Origin: Oscillospiraceae bacterium
Lineage (GTDB): Bacteria; Bacillota; Clostridia; Oscillospirales; Oscillospiraceae
NCBI GenBank assembly: GCA_015067765.1
Contig: SVLV01000004.1
Coordinates: 1-64,000 of the forward strand
Length of the DNA stretch: 64,000 nt
Direction of reading: 5' to 3'
Both the position numbers and the translations under genes were made by a program. The notes under the pieces are model-generated. The model was not told where the DNA came from and did no database searches. It worked only from the letters and a program-made list of their open reading frames with translations. Each line of letters opens with the position of its first letter. Position 1 is the first letter of the stretch. Below, one piece after another: positions 24,020-32,748 of the stretch.

Positions 24020-24613
24020 TTATTTGCTATGGATTTGCAGCGTCATCTGGCAGCAGAGACGGTCCAGATCTTCATCGGTGGCAGCGGGCAGGCGCAGCTT
24101 GCCGCCGCACTGACTGCAGATCAGATCCACAGCATCCCGGTTGACCCGGATACTGTATTCCCGGCTTCCGCAGCTGCAGCTGACACCGCCGCGGGCGGCA
24201 ATATCTTTCAGTTCGGACAATACCTCATACATAATAATGTTGTCGGTGAAGCTCTCGGGATCTTCGCTTTTTTCTTTCTCGGCGCGGATGGCCAGCTCTT
24301 CCATCTGCTGCATCACCTGCTGTTCCTGCCCCACATAGCAGCAGAGCTGCTTGGTTTCCGGACAGGCCAGGCCGATGCCGCGGCCCTCCAGCAATGCCTC
24401 GCTGCTGCATTCGGCCTGATGGGTCTTACCGCAAAGACCACAGGGGACCCAGAGGCGGAATCGGTAGCCGTCCGTTTCCACGCGCAGGTCGGACTTTTCG
24501 CATTCACATTCGATGCGGGCTGCTGCAGCCGTCAGGGCAAAACGGGTGCGCTGGGCGATGACGGGTTTGCCGCATTTGGGGCAGAGATAACCAAAGCTGC
24601 GAGTTTCTTCCAT
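24020..24613 (-). CDS. Cysteine-rich protein with several zinc-ribbon knuckles
   Basis: A 197-residue soluble protein that I do not recognise. It has repeated cysteine pairs: CPKC near the start, CEC, CGLC, CCYV, CSCG and CSQC near the end, forming at least two zinc ribbons around an acidic, helical middle (MEELAIRAEKEKSEDPESF). No catalytic motif is evident. ATG 24613 has GTGAGG nine bases upstream; an ATG seven codons earlier lacks one. It lies 28 bases downstream of the CDF start region on the same strand orientation as that gene, i.e. it precedes it and is probably cotranscribed, which hints at metal handling or RNA/DNA binding. Confidence 0.7.
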   Translation of the reverse strand: MEETRSFGYLCPKCGKPVIAQRTRFALTAAAARIECECEKSDLRVETDGYRFRLWVPCGLCGKTHQAECSSEALLEGRGIGLACPETKQLCCYVGQEQQVMQQMEELAIRAEKEKSEDPESFTDNIIMYEVLSELKDIAARGGVSCSCGSREYSIRVNRDAVDLICSQCGGKLRLPAATDEDLDRLCCQMTLQIHSK

Positions 24614-24765
24614 GATCGTATCCTCACTTTTCAAGGGGTAATCTGTTGCTCTATTATATCCTATTGCAGATCGCTTTTCCAGTACCCTGTGGGGTTAATT
24701 TTCCCCTTGCAATCCCGATGCTTTTTCTATATAGTGAAGAAAGATTTTTCGACAAGAGGTGTTTC

Positions 24766-25473
24766 GTGTTGGAACAGAAAAAACAGAATGGGAAGCTGGT
24801 AGCTCTGCGGGCGGCCTTTCCCCACACCATTCCCATTCTGACCAGCTTTTTGGTGCTGGGCATGGCCTATGGTGTACTGATGTCCTCCAAGGGTTATGGA
24901 CCCCTGTGGTCCGGTTTTGTCAGTGCCTTTGCCTTCTGCGGCAGCATGCAGTATGCTGCGATCACCCTGCTGACGGCGGCATTTGATCCGTTGGGGGCAT
25001 TTCTGCTGAGCTTTATGGTGAATGCCAGACATCTGTTTTACGGCATCTCCCTGCTGAAAAAATACCGGGGTCTGGGGATGCTGCGTCCATTCCTCATCTA
25101 CACCATGTGCGATGAGACTTTCTCGGTGGTGGCCACTGTGGATCCGCCGGAGGAGGTGGATCGCGGATGGTTCTATTTCTTCATCTCTCTGCTGGATTGG
25201 GTCTATTGGGTCACCGGCACAGTGCTGGGCGGTGTGGCCGGAAGCCTTATCATGTTCAACACCGCCGGTATGGACTTTGCTCTGACGGCAATGTTTGTGG
25301 TGCTGTTTCTGGAGCAGATGCTGCAGCCTGCCAGGCGGCGGGCCGGTATCATGGGGCTTGCGTGCACGGTAGCGGCACTGGCGGTGTTTGGCGCTGAGCG
25401 CATGGTGATCCCCGCCATGATGCTGATTCTGGTGGTGCTTTTGTTGGGAGGCAGAAAACATGAGACTGAATGA
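24766..25473 (+). CDS. azlC: AzlC-family branched-chain amino acid exporter, large subunit
   Basis: A 235-residue membrane protein of the AzlC family, which with AzlD exports branched-chain amino acids or analogues. Features are LGMAYGVLMSSKGYGPLW, AFAFCGSMQYAAITLL, and NARHLFYGISLLKKY, the family hallmark. A GTG start at 24766 is preferred, preceded by AGAGG; an ATG 40 codons upstream would add an unrelated segment. The stop overlaps the azlD start by 14 bases, implying translational coupling. Confidence 0.87.
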   Translation: MLEQKKQNGKLVALRAAFPHTIPILTSFLVLGMAYGVLMSSKGYGPLWSGFVSAFAFCGSMQYAAITLLTAAFDPLGAFLLSFMVNARHLFYGISLLKKYRGLGMLRPFLIYTMCDETFSVVATVDPPEEVDRGWFYFFISLLDWVYWVTGTVLGGVAGSLIMFNTAGMDFALTAMFVVLFLEQMLQPARRRAGIMGLACTVAALAVFGAERMVIPAMMLILVVLLLGGRKHETE

Positions 25474-25795
25474 TATGCAGACCCTGTGGATGGTGGTGGC
25501 GGTTGCGGCGGCAACTATGCTGACACGCTTTCTGCCCTTTGTCCTGTTTCCGGAGGGGAAGAAACTGCCGCCTTTTGTAGACCGGCTCAGCGAGCTGCTG
25601 CCTCCGGCCATGATGGGCCTGCTGGTGGTGTATTGTCTGCGGAATGTAAATTTCCTGTCCGGCAGCTATGGCCTGCCGGAGGGGATCGCGGTTGCGGTAA
25701 CGGCAGCGCTGCATCTGTGGCGACGCAATACGCTGCTGTCCATCGGAATCGGTACGGTGGTCTATATGCTGCTGGTGCAGCAGGTTTTTGTGTAA
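25460..25795 (+). CDS. azlD: AzlD-family branched-chain amino acid exporter, small subunit
   Basis: A 111-residue protein with four predicted helices, the small partner of AzlC. The family block TMLTRFLPFVLFP is present near residue 20, followed by LPPAMMGLLVVYCLRNV and a closing helix LLSIGIGTVVYMLLVQ. It overlaps azlC and is followed by a terminator, so the two form a closed operon. Substrate range is inferred from the family only. Confidence 0.87.
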   Translation: MRLNDMQTLWMVVAVAAATMLTRFLPFVLFPEGKKLPPFVDRLSELLPPAMMGLLVVYCLRNVNFLSGSYGLPEGIAVAVTAALHLWRRNTLLSIGIGTVVYMLLVQQVFV

Positions 25796-25807
25796 GATAA
25801 AACGAAG

Positions 25808-25837
25808 AAAAGAGATGCCGGCGGGCATCTCTTTTTT
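25808..25837 (+). terminator. Terminator of azlCD
   Basis: A 12-bp stem (25808-25819 with 25824-25835) with loop GGCG and trailing T bases. Confidence 0.88.
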
Positions 25838-25909
25838 GCTTTTCTGGCAGGTTTTTGGGACAGTGGAGGTGATATGCTGAGACCAAAGAAAAGAAAGGGG
25901 TATCACACA

Positions 25910-25999
25910 ATGACGATGATCACTATGATTTGCACTTTGGCGGGTGCCGCTACTTTGGCTGGCAGTATGATGAAATTGATTGAGCGGCTGGAGAAGTAA
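25910..25999 (+). CDS. Possible 29-residue membrane peptide
   Basis: A short ORF encodes MTMITMICTLAGAATLAGSM followed by MKLIERLEK: a hydrophobic segment then a charged amphipathic end, like a small single-pass membrane peptide. AAAGGGG precedes the ATG by nine bases. It sits alone between the azlCD terminator and the rubrerythrin promoter. No clear promoter of its own was found, so it is only a candidate. Confidence 0.4.
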   Translation: MTMITMICTLAGAATLAGSMMKLIERLEK

Positions 26000-26042
26000 G
26001 GAGTCGGACCATAAATAAAACGATCAGAAAGCAAAATAAAAA

Positions 26043-26071
26043 TTGCCAAACAGGGAAATACTTGTTATAAT
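26043..26071 (+). promoter_or_regulatory. Sigma-A promoter of rubrerythrin
   Basis: TTGCCA (26043-26048) and a perfect TATAAT (26066-26071) with a 17-base spacer, 37 bases before the rubrerythrin ATG. No PerR-type box was recognised. Confidence 0.8.
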
Positions 26072-26107
26072 GATCCCAACTTATCCGTTGAAAGGAGTTT
26101 TACTGTT

Positions 26108-26641
26108 ATGGAACTGAAAGGCAGCAAGACTGAGAAGAACCTGTGGGAGGCTTTTGCCGGTGAAACCCAGGCTCGCAGCAAGTATGACTATTTTGCATCT
26201 GTGGCCAAGAAGGCCGGCTATGAGCAGATTGCAGCAATTTTTCAGCAGACCGCCAACAACGAGAAGGAGCATGCCAAGCTGTGGCTGAAGGCTCTGGGCG
26301 GTATTGGTACCACGGAGCAGAATCTGGCAGCAGCTGCCGCCGGTGAAAACTACGAGTGGAGCGATATGTACGACCGTATGGCACGGGATGCTGAGGAAGA
26401 GGGCTTTGTGGAACTGGCCGCCCGTTTCCGCGGCGTTGCCGCTGTTGAGCGCGCCCACGAGGAGCGCTATCGCAAGCTGCTGAACAATGTGGAGATGCAG
26501 AAAGTCTTTGAGAAGAGCGAAGAGATCATGTGGGAGTGCCGCAACTGCGGTCATCTGGTGATCGGCAAGAAGGCACCTCAGATCTGCCCCGTCTGCAGCC
26601 ATCCCCAGAGCTACTTCGAAGTGAGAAAAGAGAACTATTAA
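26108..26641 (+). CDS. rbr: Rubrerythrin
   Basis: A 177-residue di-iron peroxidase that reduces hydrogen peroxide in anaerobes. The ferritin-like domain has the iron ligands in [26 protein letters not shown] and [14 protein letters not shown]; the C-terminal rubredoxin-like domain has CRNCGH and CPVCSHP. AAAGGAG lies ten bases upstream. It has its own promoter and terminator and needs a rubredoxin/ferredoxin partner encoded elsewhere. Confidence 0.95.
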   Translation: MELKGSKTEKNLWEAFAGETQARSKYDYFASVAKKAGYEQIAAIFQQTANNEKEHAKLWLKALGGIGTTEQNLAAAAAGENYEWSDMYDRMARDAEEEGFVELAARFRGVAAVERAHEERYRKLLNNVEMQKVFEKSEEIMWECRNCGHLVIGKKAPQICPVCSHPQSYFEVRKENY

Positions 26642-26652
26642 GTCGTTCGTTG

Positions 26653-26683
26653 AAAACGAAGGGCGAAAGCCCTTCGTTTTTCT
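26653..26683 (+). terminator. Terminator of rubrerythrin
   Basis: A 12-bp stem (26653-26664 with 26669-26680) with a GAAA tetraloop and following T bases. Confidence 0.9.
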
Positions 26684-26705
26684 TTGACATGAGGAGAGGA
26701 TCCTG

Positions 26706-27464
26706 ATGCATACACCCGCTGAAATCGCAAAAAATTATATTGCCATTGGAACAGGAAAGGCCAATCAAAAGGCGGACCGCATGTTCCTGTTGGCTGTGCT
26801 GGCAGGCATGTTTATCGCACTGGCCGGTGCGGCGGCTACCCTGGGCAACTGCTACATCAACCGGGCGGCCGGCGCAGCTATTTTCCCGGCGGGTCTGGCG
26901 ATGGTACTTCTTGCAGGCAGTGAACTGTTCACCGGAAACTGCCTGTTGGTGATCCCGTTGCTGGAGCGGAAGGTCCGTGTGTGTCGGGTGCTGCGCAACT
27001 GGGGGATCGTCTATCTGGGAAATCTGGTGGGAGCCCTGTTGGTGGTGTGCGGCACCGTGTATGCGGGAACCTTTGACGGTGTGTGGGAGACCGTGGTGGC
27101 AACTGCCGAGGTAAAGGTGAGTTTGTCCTTTGGCGTGGCACTGGTGCGCGGCATTTTCTGCAATGTGTTGGTCTGCCTGGGTGTATGGATGGCCTTTGCG
27201 GCCAAAAGTGTGGGTGGAAAGATCGCAGGTCTGTTTTTTCCCATTTTTGTGTTTGTCATTTGTGGGTTTGAACATAGCATCGCCAACATGTTTTACATAC
27301 CGGCCGGTCTGCTGTCTGCGATTCGCTTTGACGCAGATACCACGGTGACCCTGCTGGGCTTTGTGTGGAGCAATCTGGTGCCGGTGACGCTGGGTAATAT
27401 TCTGGGCGGCGCAGGCCTGGGCGTGTTTTACTGGGCAATTTATCTGAGGGGAGCGGAGCAATGA
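26706..27464 (+). CDS. Formate/nitrite (FNT) family channel
   Basis: A 252-residue pentameric-channel protein of the FNT family, which moves formate, nitrite, hydrosulfide or other small anions. Six helices are seen. Family motifs include LAGSELFTGNCLLVIP, FCNVLVCLGVWMAFAAKSVGG and GFEHSIANMFYIPAGL with the central histidine. A ribosome site AGGAGAGG stands before the ATG. The last four bases overlap the Nudix gene start, so they are coupled. Substrate cannot be settled from context. Confidence 0.88.
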   Translation: MHTPAEIAKNYIAIGTGKANQKADRMFLLAVLAGMFIALAGAAATLGNCYINRAAGAAIFPAGLAMVLLAGSELFTGNCLLVIPLLERKVRVCRVLRNWGIVYLGNLVGALLVVCGTVYAGTFDGVWETVVATAEVKVSLSFGVALVRGIFCNVLVCLGVWMAFAAKSVGGKIAGLFFPIFVFVICGFEHSIANMFYIPAGLLSAIRFDADTTVTLLGFVWSNLVPVTLGNILGGAGLGVFYWAIYLRGAEQ

Positions 27465-28027
27465 AATCACTTTTGGAACAGATTGAGGCATTTGTGCCCG
27501 GCTGCCCGCAGGAAGAGCGGGATCGGGAGACGATGCTGACCTATCTCCGTACCCATCCCGATGCCCTGACCCGGGAGGATGAACAGGCCCATATGACGGC
27601 CTCCGCCTGGGTGCTGAGTCCGGACCGGCGCCGTGTGGTGATGGTCTACCACAACATCTATCAGTCCTGGTCCTGGACGGGGGGTCATGCAGACGGAGCG
27701 TGTGATATGCTTTCGGTGGCCCTCCGGGAGGTCCGCGAGGAGACGGGATTGAAAGAGCTGACCCCCATCACAGAGGACATCTTCTCGCTGGAATGCCTGC
27801 ATGTGGCTGCCCATGAAAAGAACGGGAAGTTTGTTGCGGATCACATCCATATGAATGTCACCTATCTGCTGCAGGCCGGAGAAGAAACTGTCCGCAAGAA
27901 GTCCGATGAGAACAGTGCGGTGGCATGGTTCCTCCCAGAGGAGGCTTTGGCGGCCTCTACGGAACCCTGGATGGTGGAGCAGGTATATCGCAAGCTGGTC
28001 GATCGTGCAGCTTCCTATATGAAGTAA
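27461..28027 (+). CDS. Nudix hydrolase
   Basis: A 188-residue Nudix protein that hydrolyses a nucleoside-diphosphate-linked compound. The Nudix box runs from GGHADGACDM to VALREVREETGL; the catalytic REVREE part is intact, while the first glutamate position of the consensus holds cysteine. The N-terminal ~45 residues form a helical extension. It overlaps the FNT gene by ATGA and is followed by a bidirectional terminator. Substrate unknown. Confidence 0.82.
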   Translation: MKSLLEQIEAFVPGCPQEERDRETMLTYLRTHPDALTREDEQAHMTASAWVLSPDRRRVVMVYHNIYQSWSWTGGHADGACDMLSVALREVREETGLKELTPITEDIFSLECLHVAAHEKNGKFVADHIHMNVTYLLQAGEETVRKKSDENSAVAWFLPEEALAASTEPWMVEQVYRKLVDRAASYMK

Positions 28028-28066
28028 AAAAGAAGGTCTCTGCATTGTGCAGAGACCTTCTTTTTT
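28026..28066 (+). terminator. Bidirectional terminator between Nudix and plsY genes
   Basis: A 19-bp perfect stem (28026-28044 with 28048-28066) with loop TTG, A-run on the left and T-run on the right, lying between convergent genes. Confidence 0.92.
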
Positions 28067-28069
28067 GAA

Positions 28070-28702
28070 TCAATCCTTTTTGACCAATCGGTCATCGCCG
28101 CGGTTGGCGCGGCGGAGGCCGATTTCTGTTCCGTTCCAGATCCGCACATAGTTTTCCCGATGCTTCCAGAGGACCACAGCAGTTGCGATAGCCAAAATTG
28201 CAGCGACCCAAAAGCTGTTGGACAGAACCCCCAGAGAGATGGGGGCGGAGACAACAGTGAATACCGTGCCTACCACGATGTAGTCGGTAATCAGGGTCAC
28301 CAGGACGACTACCACCAGAATAGCGAGTGCGACCCGCCAGTCGAGTGCGAGAGTCATGCCGATATAGGAGGCGAAGCCCTTGCCGCCTTTAAACTTCAGG
28401 TAGAAGGGGAAGATATGGCCCAGGACACAGGCGACGCCTGCTGCCGCATCGATATAGGGCAGTTGGGAAAAGAAACAGCGGGCCAACACCACAACAAGGA
28501 CGCCCTTGAGAATGTCATGCAGGGCAACCAGGACGGCGGCTTTCCAGCCCATAAGGATCAGAGCGTTGGAGGCACCCAGATTTTTGGAGCCGGATTTGCG
28601 GATGTCGACGGAATGCAATTTAGATAAGTAAAGTGCCATGCTGGAACTGCCGATGGCATAGGCTGTGGCAATTACTGCGATGTAGAGAAGAATGGTAAGC
28701 AT
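28070..28702 (-). CDS. plsY: Glycerol-3-phosphate acyltransferase PlsY
   Basis: A 210-residue membrane enzyme that transfers an acyl group from acyl-phosphate to glycerol-3-phosphate, the first step of phospholipid synthesis. Motifs are SGSKNLGASNA (motif 1), LGHIFPFYLKFKGGKGFAS (motif 2) and KHRENYVRI (motif 3). Five to six helices are visible. The charged C-terminal tail is slightly longer than the minimal family length. It lies downstream of the DUF554 gene on the same strand with a 45-base gap. Confidence 0.93.
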   Translation of the reverse strand: MLTILLYIAVIATAYAIGSSSMALYLSKLHSVDIRKSGSKNLGASNALILMGWKAAVLVALHDILKGVLVVVLARCFFSQLPYIDAAAGVACVLGHIFPFYLKFKGGKGFASYIGMTLALDWRVALAILVVVVLVTLITDYIVVGTVFTVVSAPISLGVLSNSFWVAAILAIATAVVLWKHRENYVRIWNGTEIGLRRANRGDDRLVKKD

Positions 28703-28747
28703 AAAAGAGCCTCCTTGGCTATGTGAAGCATGCTTGGTGCCGCAATA

Positions 28748-29425
28748 TTACAGAAAATGACACAACACGATGGGGAGCAGTGCGGCGGGAGTCATATTCA
28801 TAATTTTCAGCTTGGTGATCCCCAACAGGTTGGTGCCAATGGCGGCGATCAGGAGAGACCCCACGAAAGAAATTTCTGCCATCACGGGATCGGTAAAGAC
28901 GGGGGAGACCACGGATGCCAGAAGGGCGATGCCGCCCTGCCAAAGAAATACGGGGATGGCGGAAAAGGCCACACCGATGCCCAGCGTGGAGGCAAAGACG
29001 ATGGAGGTGATGCCGTCAATGATGGACTTGGTGATCAGGATGGTGTGATCGTTCTGCAGCCCACTCTTCAGACCGCCCAAAATGGCCATGGCACCCACCA
29101 CAAACACCAGCGAGGCGGTGACAAAGCCCTCACTGAATTTGCCCTGTCCCTTGAACTTGGACTGCAGGAAATCACCCAGCTGATTGATGCGGCGGTCCAG
29201 ATCCAGAGCCTCACCGATGAGGGTGCCCAGTACCAGCGAGAGGATGGCCACCAGTGTGTTCTGGCTCTCCATCATGCCCGGCACGGAGATACCGATGACG
29301 ATCAAACCAATGGCGCCCATCAGCGCTTTCTCCAGTTTGGGAGTCAGCAGTCTGCCGGCGAACAGGCCGACAACGGCACCGGCCAGAATGGCAAAGAAAT
29401 TCACAATACTGCCTGTGAGGATCAT
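28748..29425 (-). CDS. DUF554 membrane protein
   Basis: A 225-residue integral membrane protein of the DUF554 (YdfK/YqgA-like) family, with six to seven helices. The characteristic start ILTGSIVNFFAILAGAVVG and the segment FVVGAMAILGGLKSGLQND are present. Function is not established; transport has been proposed for relatives. Its start overlaps the stop of tcdA by four bases (ATGA), indicating coupling. Confidence 0.82.
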   Translation of the reverse strand: MILTGSIVNFFAILAGAVVGLFAGRLLTPKLEKALMGAIGLIVIGISVPGMMESQNTLVAILSLVLGTLIGEALDLDRRINQLGDFLQSKFKGQGKFSEGFVTASLVFVVGAMAILGGLKSGLQNDHTILITKSIIDGITSIVFASTLGIGVAFSAIPVFLWQGGIALLASVVSPVFTDPVMAEISFVGSLLIAAIGTNLLGITKLKIMNMTPAALLPIVLCHFL

Positions 29426-30147
29426 AGAGAAGTCTCCTTTGCGTGAATAAGATCAGAAACCACCGCGCCAGCCATCATCAGGCCTGCACAGGAGGGAACC
29501 CAGGGCACACTGGCCGGAACACTGCGCCGACCGGGAGGCGGGGTCTCCAATTGACGGGTGGATGCAGCTTCCTCAGGGCTGAACACGACTTTTAAATGGT
29601 GGATGTTTCGGGCGCGCAGTTCTTTGCGCATGACCCGGGCCAGCGGACAGCCGCTGGTTTTGGCAATGTCGGTGATCTGCAAAAGGGAGGGATCCAGCTT
29701 ATTGCCGGTGCCCAATGCGGAGAGAATGGGGATCTGATGCTGCCGGGCCTGGCAGATCAGATCCAGCTTACAGGATACCAGATCGATGGCATCGACAATA
29801 TAATCATACTGTGCCGGAAAGAACTCCTCCCGGGTATCGGAGGTATAGGCGGCGCAGATAGGGTGCAGGATCAGATCGGGGTTGATGTCCCGGCAGCGAT
29901 CGGCAGCGGCCTGCGCTTTATACTGCCCGATGGTGGAGTGGAGGGCATACAGCTGGCGGTTAATGTTGGTGGCACTCAAAGTGTCCGGGTCGACCAGGGT
30001 CAGCTCACCTACACCTGCCCTTGCCAGTGCTTCGGCGGCGTAGCTGCCGACTCCGCCCAGTCCGAAAATGGCCACATGGCAGCCGGACAGATGCGTTATC
30101 GCCTCATCGCCCAGCACCATAGCGGTACGGATGAATTGTTCTTTCAT
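29422..30147 (-). CDS. tcdA: tRNA threonylcarbamoyladenosine dehydratase
   Basis: A 241-residue ThiF/E1-like enzyme that uses ATP to cyclise t6A37 in tRNAs to ct6A. The nucleotide-binding loop is IFGLGGVGSYAAEALARAG; VDPDTLSATNINRQLYAL is the adenylation block; TSGCPLARVMRKELR carries the family cysteine. It heads a tcdA-DUF554-(plsY) run. AAGGAGGTCC precedes the ATG at 30147. Alternative: another E1-like enzyme, but the NINRQLYAL pattern favours TcdA. Confidence 0.9.
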   Translation of the reverse strand: MKEQFIRTAMVLGDEAITHLSGCHVAIFGLGGVGSYAAEALARAGVGELTLVDPDTLSATNINRQLYALHSTIGQYKAQAAADRCRDINPDLILHPICAAYTSDTREEFFPAQYDYIVDAIDLVSCKLDLICQARQHQIPILSALGTGNKLDPSLLQITDIAKTSGCPLARVMRKELRARNIHHLKVVFSPEEAASTRQLETPPPGRRSVPASVPWVPSCAGLMMAGAVVSDLIHAKETSL

Positions 30148-30182
30148 GGCCGTAAAGGACCTCCTTCTGCGAATGCAAGAGA

Positions 30183-30218
30183 AAAGCCAGCCAAAAAGAA
30201 ACCTTTTTGGCTGGCTTT
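30183..30218 (-). terminator. Terminator of the foldase gene
   Basis: A 16-bp stem (30183-30198 with 30203-30218) followed on the minus strand by TTTTC, between the foldase stop at 30253 and tcdA. Confidence 0.85.
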
Positions 30219-30252
30219 GATTTAGATTATACAGGAGTCAGCCGATTTGTGC

Positions 30253-31815
30253 TTAGCCTACAAACACCATGCCGAAGCTGTCGGTGACGGAGTAGTCAGC
30301 GATGAGGCTGTTGCGCCACTCAGCATACTCCTCGGCGCGCAGGGTGTCCTCGGCCAGAGCCTTCCAATAGGGGACATCCTCGCCCTTGAAATAGATGATG
30401 TGATAACCGTAATCGCTCTTGACGATCCCACAATCGCCCTCCTTGCGGCTTTCATCGAAGATCCACTCATCGAAGCCTTCCACCATCTGGCCGCGATGGA
30501 CACGCTCATACAGGCCGCCCTCGGCATTCTTGGCATCGTCGGAGAACTCGTCCACCAGTGCAATAAAGGCTTCTTCAGTAGCGCCATCCAGCTGCCAGGC
30601 CTCATACACGATGCCGGCTTCCTGCTGGGCCAGCTCGAAGAGGGCCTCCAGGCTTTCCTCGTAATCATCGGCGGTGGTGTCCAGAGCAGAGTCGTCCACC
30701 TCAAAAAGGATGTGGCGGACATTGACGGTGTTCTCGTCCAGACGGGCGCGGCTGTTGAAGCGGATCAAATAGAGACCACCCTCAACGGTCAGCAGCTCGT
30801 AATCGCCCTCCTTGCGGGCGGAGTCAAAGGCCCACTTGTCGATAACGGTTTCGGCATAGGTAGCCTTTTCCAGATGGGTGTAGGAAGCCTGCGCCATCTC
30901 GTTGCCCATGGCAGACAGATCGGTGTCGCCGTTCTTATACTGCTGCAGGGCAGATTCGGCAGACTCCTTAGCCAGCTTCATAGCGGCAGCATTCTCCTCA
31001 TCCGTGGGCTGGACAGTATTGCCGTCTGCATCGGTGACAGTATCGCCTACGCCCTTGAAGAAGACATACTCATAGTCAACGGTGTCGAAGGTGGAGCGGT
31101 CCTTGTTGTAGCGGTCCAGCAGATCCTGTTCGGTATAGACCAGACTGTCGTTGTACTGCTGATGATAGGCATTGGCCAGCAGGGTATCCATCAGCAGCTC
31201 CTCATACAGGGAGTAGCTCATGGTGCTGCCATAGACATACTTTACATAGCCGTCAACACTGTAACCGGCCTCGGTGGCAGCGGCCTTCAGATCCTTCAGG
31301 CTGGCTTCATAGAGTTCCTGAGTCTTTTCGGAGATGGTGAAGCCATCCTTTTCGGCAGCAACCTTGGCAGCTTCCACGGTGACCAGAGAGCTCTTGGCGG
31401 TGTCTGTGAAATACTCATCCCAGGTCAGGGTCTTCTCGGTGTCGATGCCCAGCACCTGCTTGGCGATGAGGGTCATCTCCTGCTGGTTGAAGGGGGCATA
31501 GACATTCAGGCTGGTGTAGCCATAGTAGGCGCTGTTGGTGATATCACTGACTGCAGAATGATAGTAGTAATTCATCACAGCGGCACTGTAGCTCTTGCCG
31601 TTCACGGTGACAGCAGGGGCGTTGCGCTGGATCACATGGCTATTCCACACCAGAAGGGCAGCAGCGACGACAACGAAGATGATGGCGATAGCGGCATACA
31701 TCCGGTTGCTCTTGCGCTGCTTGGCCAGTTCTTCGGCCTCGCGGGCCTTCCGGGGATCTACATAGCCCTCGGCGATCCGCTGCTGGCGTTCTTTCTTTAC
31801 TCTAGATGCACTCAT
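30253..31815 (-). CDS. Membrane-anchored peptidylprolyl isomerase (SurA/PrsA-like)
   Basis: A 520-residue extracytoplasmic foldase. After a basic cytoplasmic N-terminus comes one helix (MYAAIAIIFVVVAAALLVW, about residues 39-57), then a SurA-like chaperone region and parvulin rotamase sequence (VNVRHILFEVDD … YGYHIIYFKG, about residues 370-485). An earlier stretch ending GGLYLIRFNSRARLD looks like a second, degenerate rotamase. There is no lipobox, so unlike classic PrsA it is tethered by a helix. ATG 31815 fits an upstream GAGAGG at 12 bases. It should assist folding of exported proteins such as PBPs. Confidence 0.83.
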   Translation of the reverse strand: MSASRVKKERQQRIAEGYVDPRKAREAEELAKQRKSNRMYAAIAIIFVVVAAALLVWNSHVIQRNAPAVTVNGKSYSAAVMNYYYHSAVSDITNSAYYGYTSLNVYAPFNQQEMTLIAKQVLGIDTEKTLTWDEYFTDTAKSSLVTVEAAKVAAEKDGFTISEKTQELYEASLKDLKAAATEAGYSVDGYVKYVYGSTMSYSLYEELLMDTLLANAYHQQYNDSLVYTEQDLLDRYNKDRSTFDTVDYEYVFFKGVGDTVTDADGNTVQPTDEENAAAMKLAKESAESALQQYKNGDTDLSAMGNEMAQASYTHLEKATYAETVIDKWAFDSARKEGDYELLTVEGGLYLIRFNSRARLDENTVNVRHILFEVDDSALDTTADDYEESLEALFELAQQEAGIVYEAWQLDGATEEAFIALVDEFSDDAKNAEGGLYERVHRGQMVEGFDEWIFDESRKEGDCGIVKSDYGYHIIYFKGEDVPYWKALAEDTLRAEEYAEWRNSLIADYSVTDSFGMVFVG

Positions 31816-31946
31816 TGGTTGATTCCGTCCTCTCAAAATGGGTATAATCCTAGTGGATATTACAAAATTACCAATTTATTATACAGGAACTTGCTTTGAT
31901 AAGCAAGAGGAAAAATTGAACAGGTTGAAAATGGGGAAAATCGCGG

Positions 31947-32216
31947 AAAAAGGCGCCTGTCCCGGCGGGACAAGCGCCTGAAACTGCCGCAGGGCAGTTG
32001 CCCCGCCTCGGCCGTGCGAGCCAAGTTATAACCTGCACCACTTAAGCAGGTGGGTTGTCTCCAGCTTGCTTTATTGCTTCCAACGTCCAGCCGCAGACGG
32101 CAGCCGGGAGGCCTGCAAACCACATACTGATCCGACATCCCCTATAACGAAATGTGAGGATAAAAAAGACCCGACACGCACCGCGCAGGGCGATCAGACA
32201 GCAGAGCTGTGAGATC
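31947..32216 (-). ncRNA. ssrS: Structured non-coding RNA, probable 6S RNA
   Basis: The 465 bases between the foldase and DUF1292 genes hold no ORF but a promoter-structure-terminator unit on the minus strand. TATACT (32223-32228) would start transcription near 32216. A closing stem joins 32185-32191 with 32000-32006 and 32177-32181 with 32014-32018, around a ~160-base central region with apical hairpins, the 6S RNA plan. A 5' hairpin (32192-32216), a 7-bp hairpin and a terminator (31951-31963 with 31967-31979, then T-run) flank it. Assignment to 6S is by shape and size, not by alignment. Confidence 0.55.
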
Positions 32217-32280
32217 ACTTACAGTATACCAAACCGTACGGGAAAAGAAAAGGGATTTGTGGAGAGCGGGAGCAGGAATT

Positions 32281-32568
32281 TTATTCCTCCTCTTCCTCCA
32301 GCTGCTCCATGAACAGATCGTAAACCTCGTTGGCCTCCTCTTCGCTGTCCAGCGTGCTGAGAAGCTCTTCTCCGTTTTCCATAACAGTTTTAAGAATGAC
32401 CAGACCGAAGTCCTCGGCATTTACCTCGTCTTCGCCCTCTTCCAGAACGGGCAGGAAGGCCATATAGGTCTGTCCCTTATGCTCCAGAGCATCCACATAC
32501 TCCAGTTCGATATCGTTGCCGTCTTCGTCGGTGATGGTGACAAAATTGGGACCGTATTCATTCTGCAT
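32281..32568 (-). CDS. DUF1292 (YrzB-like) protein
   Basis: A 95-residue acidic protein of the DUF1292 family: FVTITDEDGNDIELEYVDAL and YMAFLPVLEEGEDEV are the hallmarks, followed by a C-terminal Glu-rich tail. Function is unknown; in many Firmicutes it neighbours ruvX, but here ruvX is about 7 kb away. GGAGG precedes the ATG at 32568. A longer open frame upstream runs into the AT-rich intergenic DNA and is rejected. Confidence 0.85.
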   Translation of the reverse strand: MQNEYGPNFVTITDEDGNDIELEYVDALEHKGQTYMAFLPVLEEGEDEVNAEDFGLVILKTVMENGEELLSTLDSEEEANEVYDLFMEQLEEEEE

Positions 32569-32748
32569 GAAAGGTTCCTCCTTCGTTGTGATGATGGGAA
32601 TACTATATCGGACAGAAAAGAAAAAATCAAGAATGGAAGGCATGAATTTACCGAAAAAACAGAACTTTTCCAACAAAAAATCAAAGATGAATTCCAATGA
32701 TTGATATAATTTGAAATATTTGGAAGGGAAAAGGCACTTTTTTTCGCC

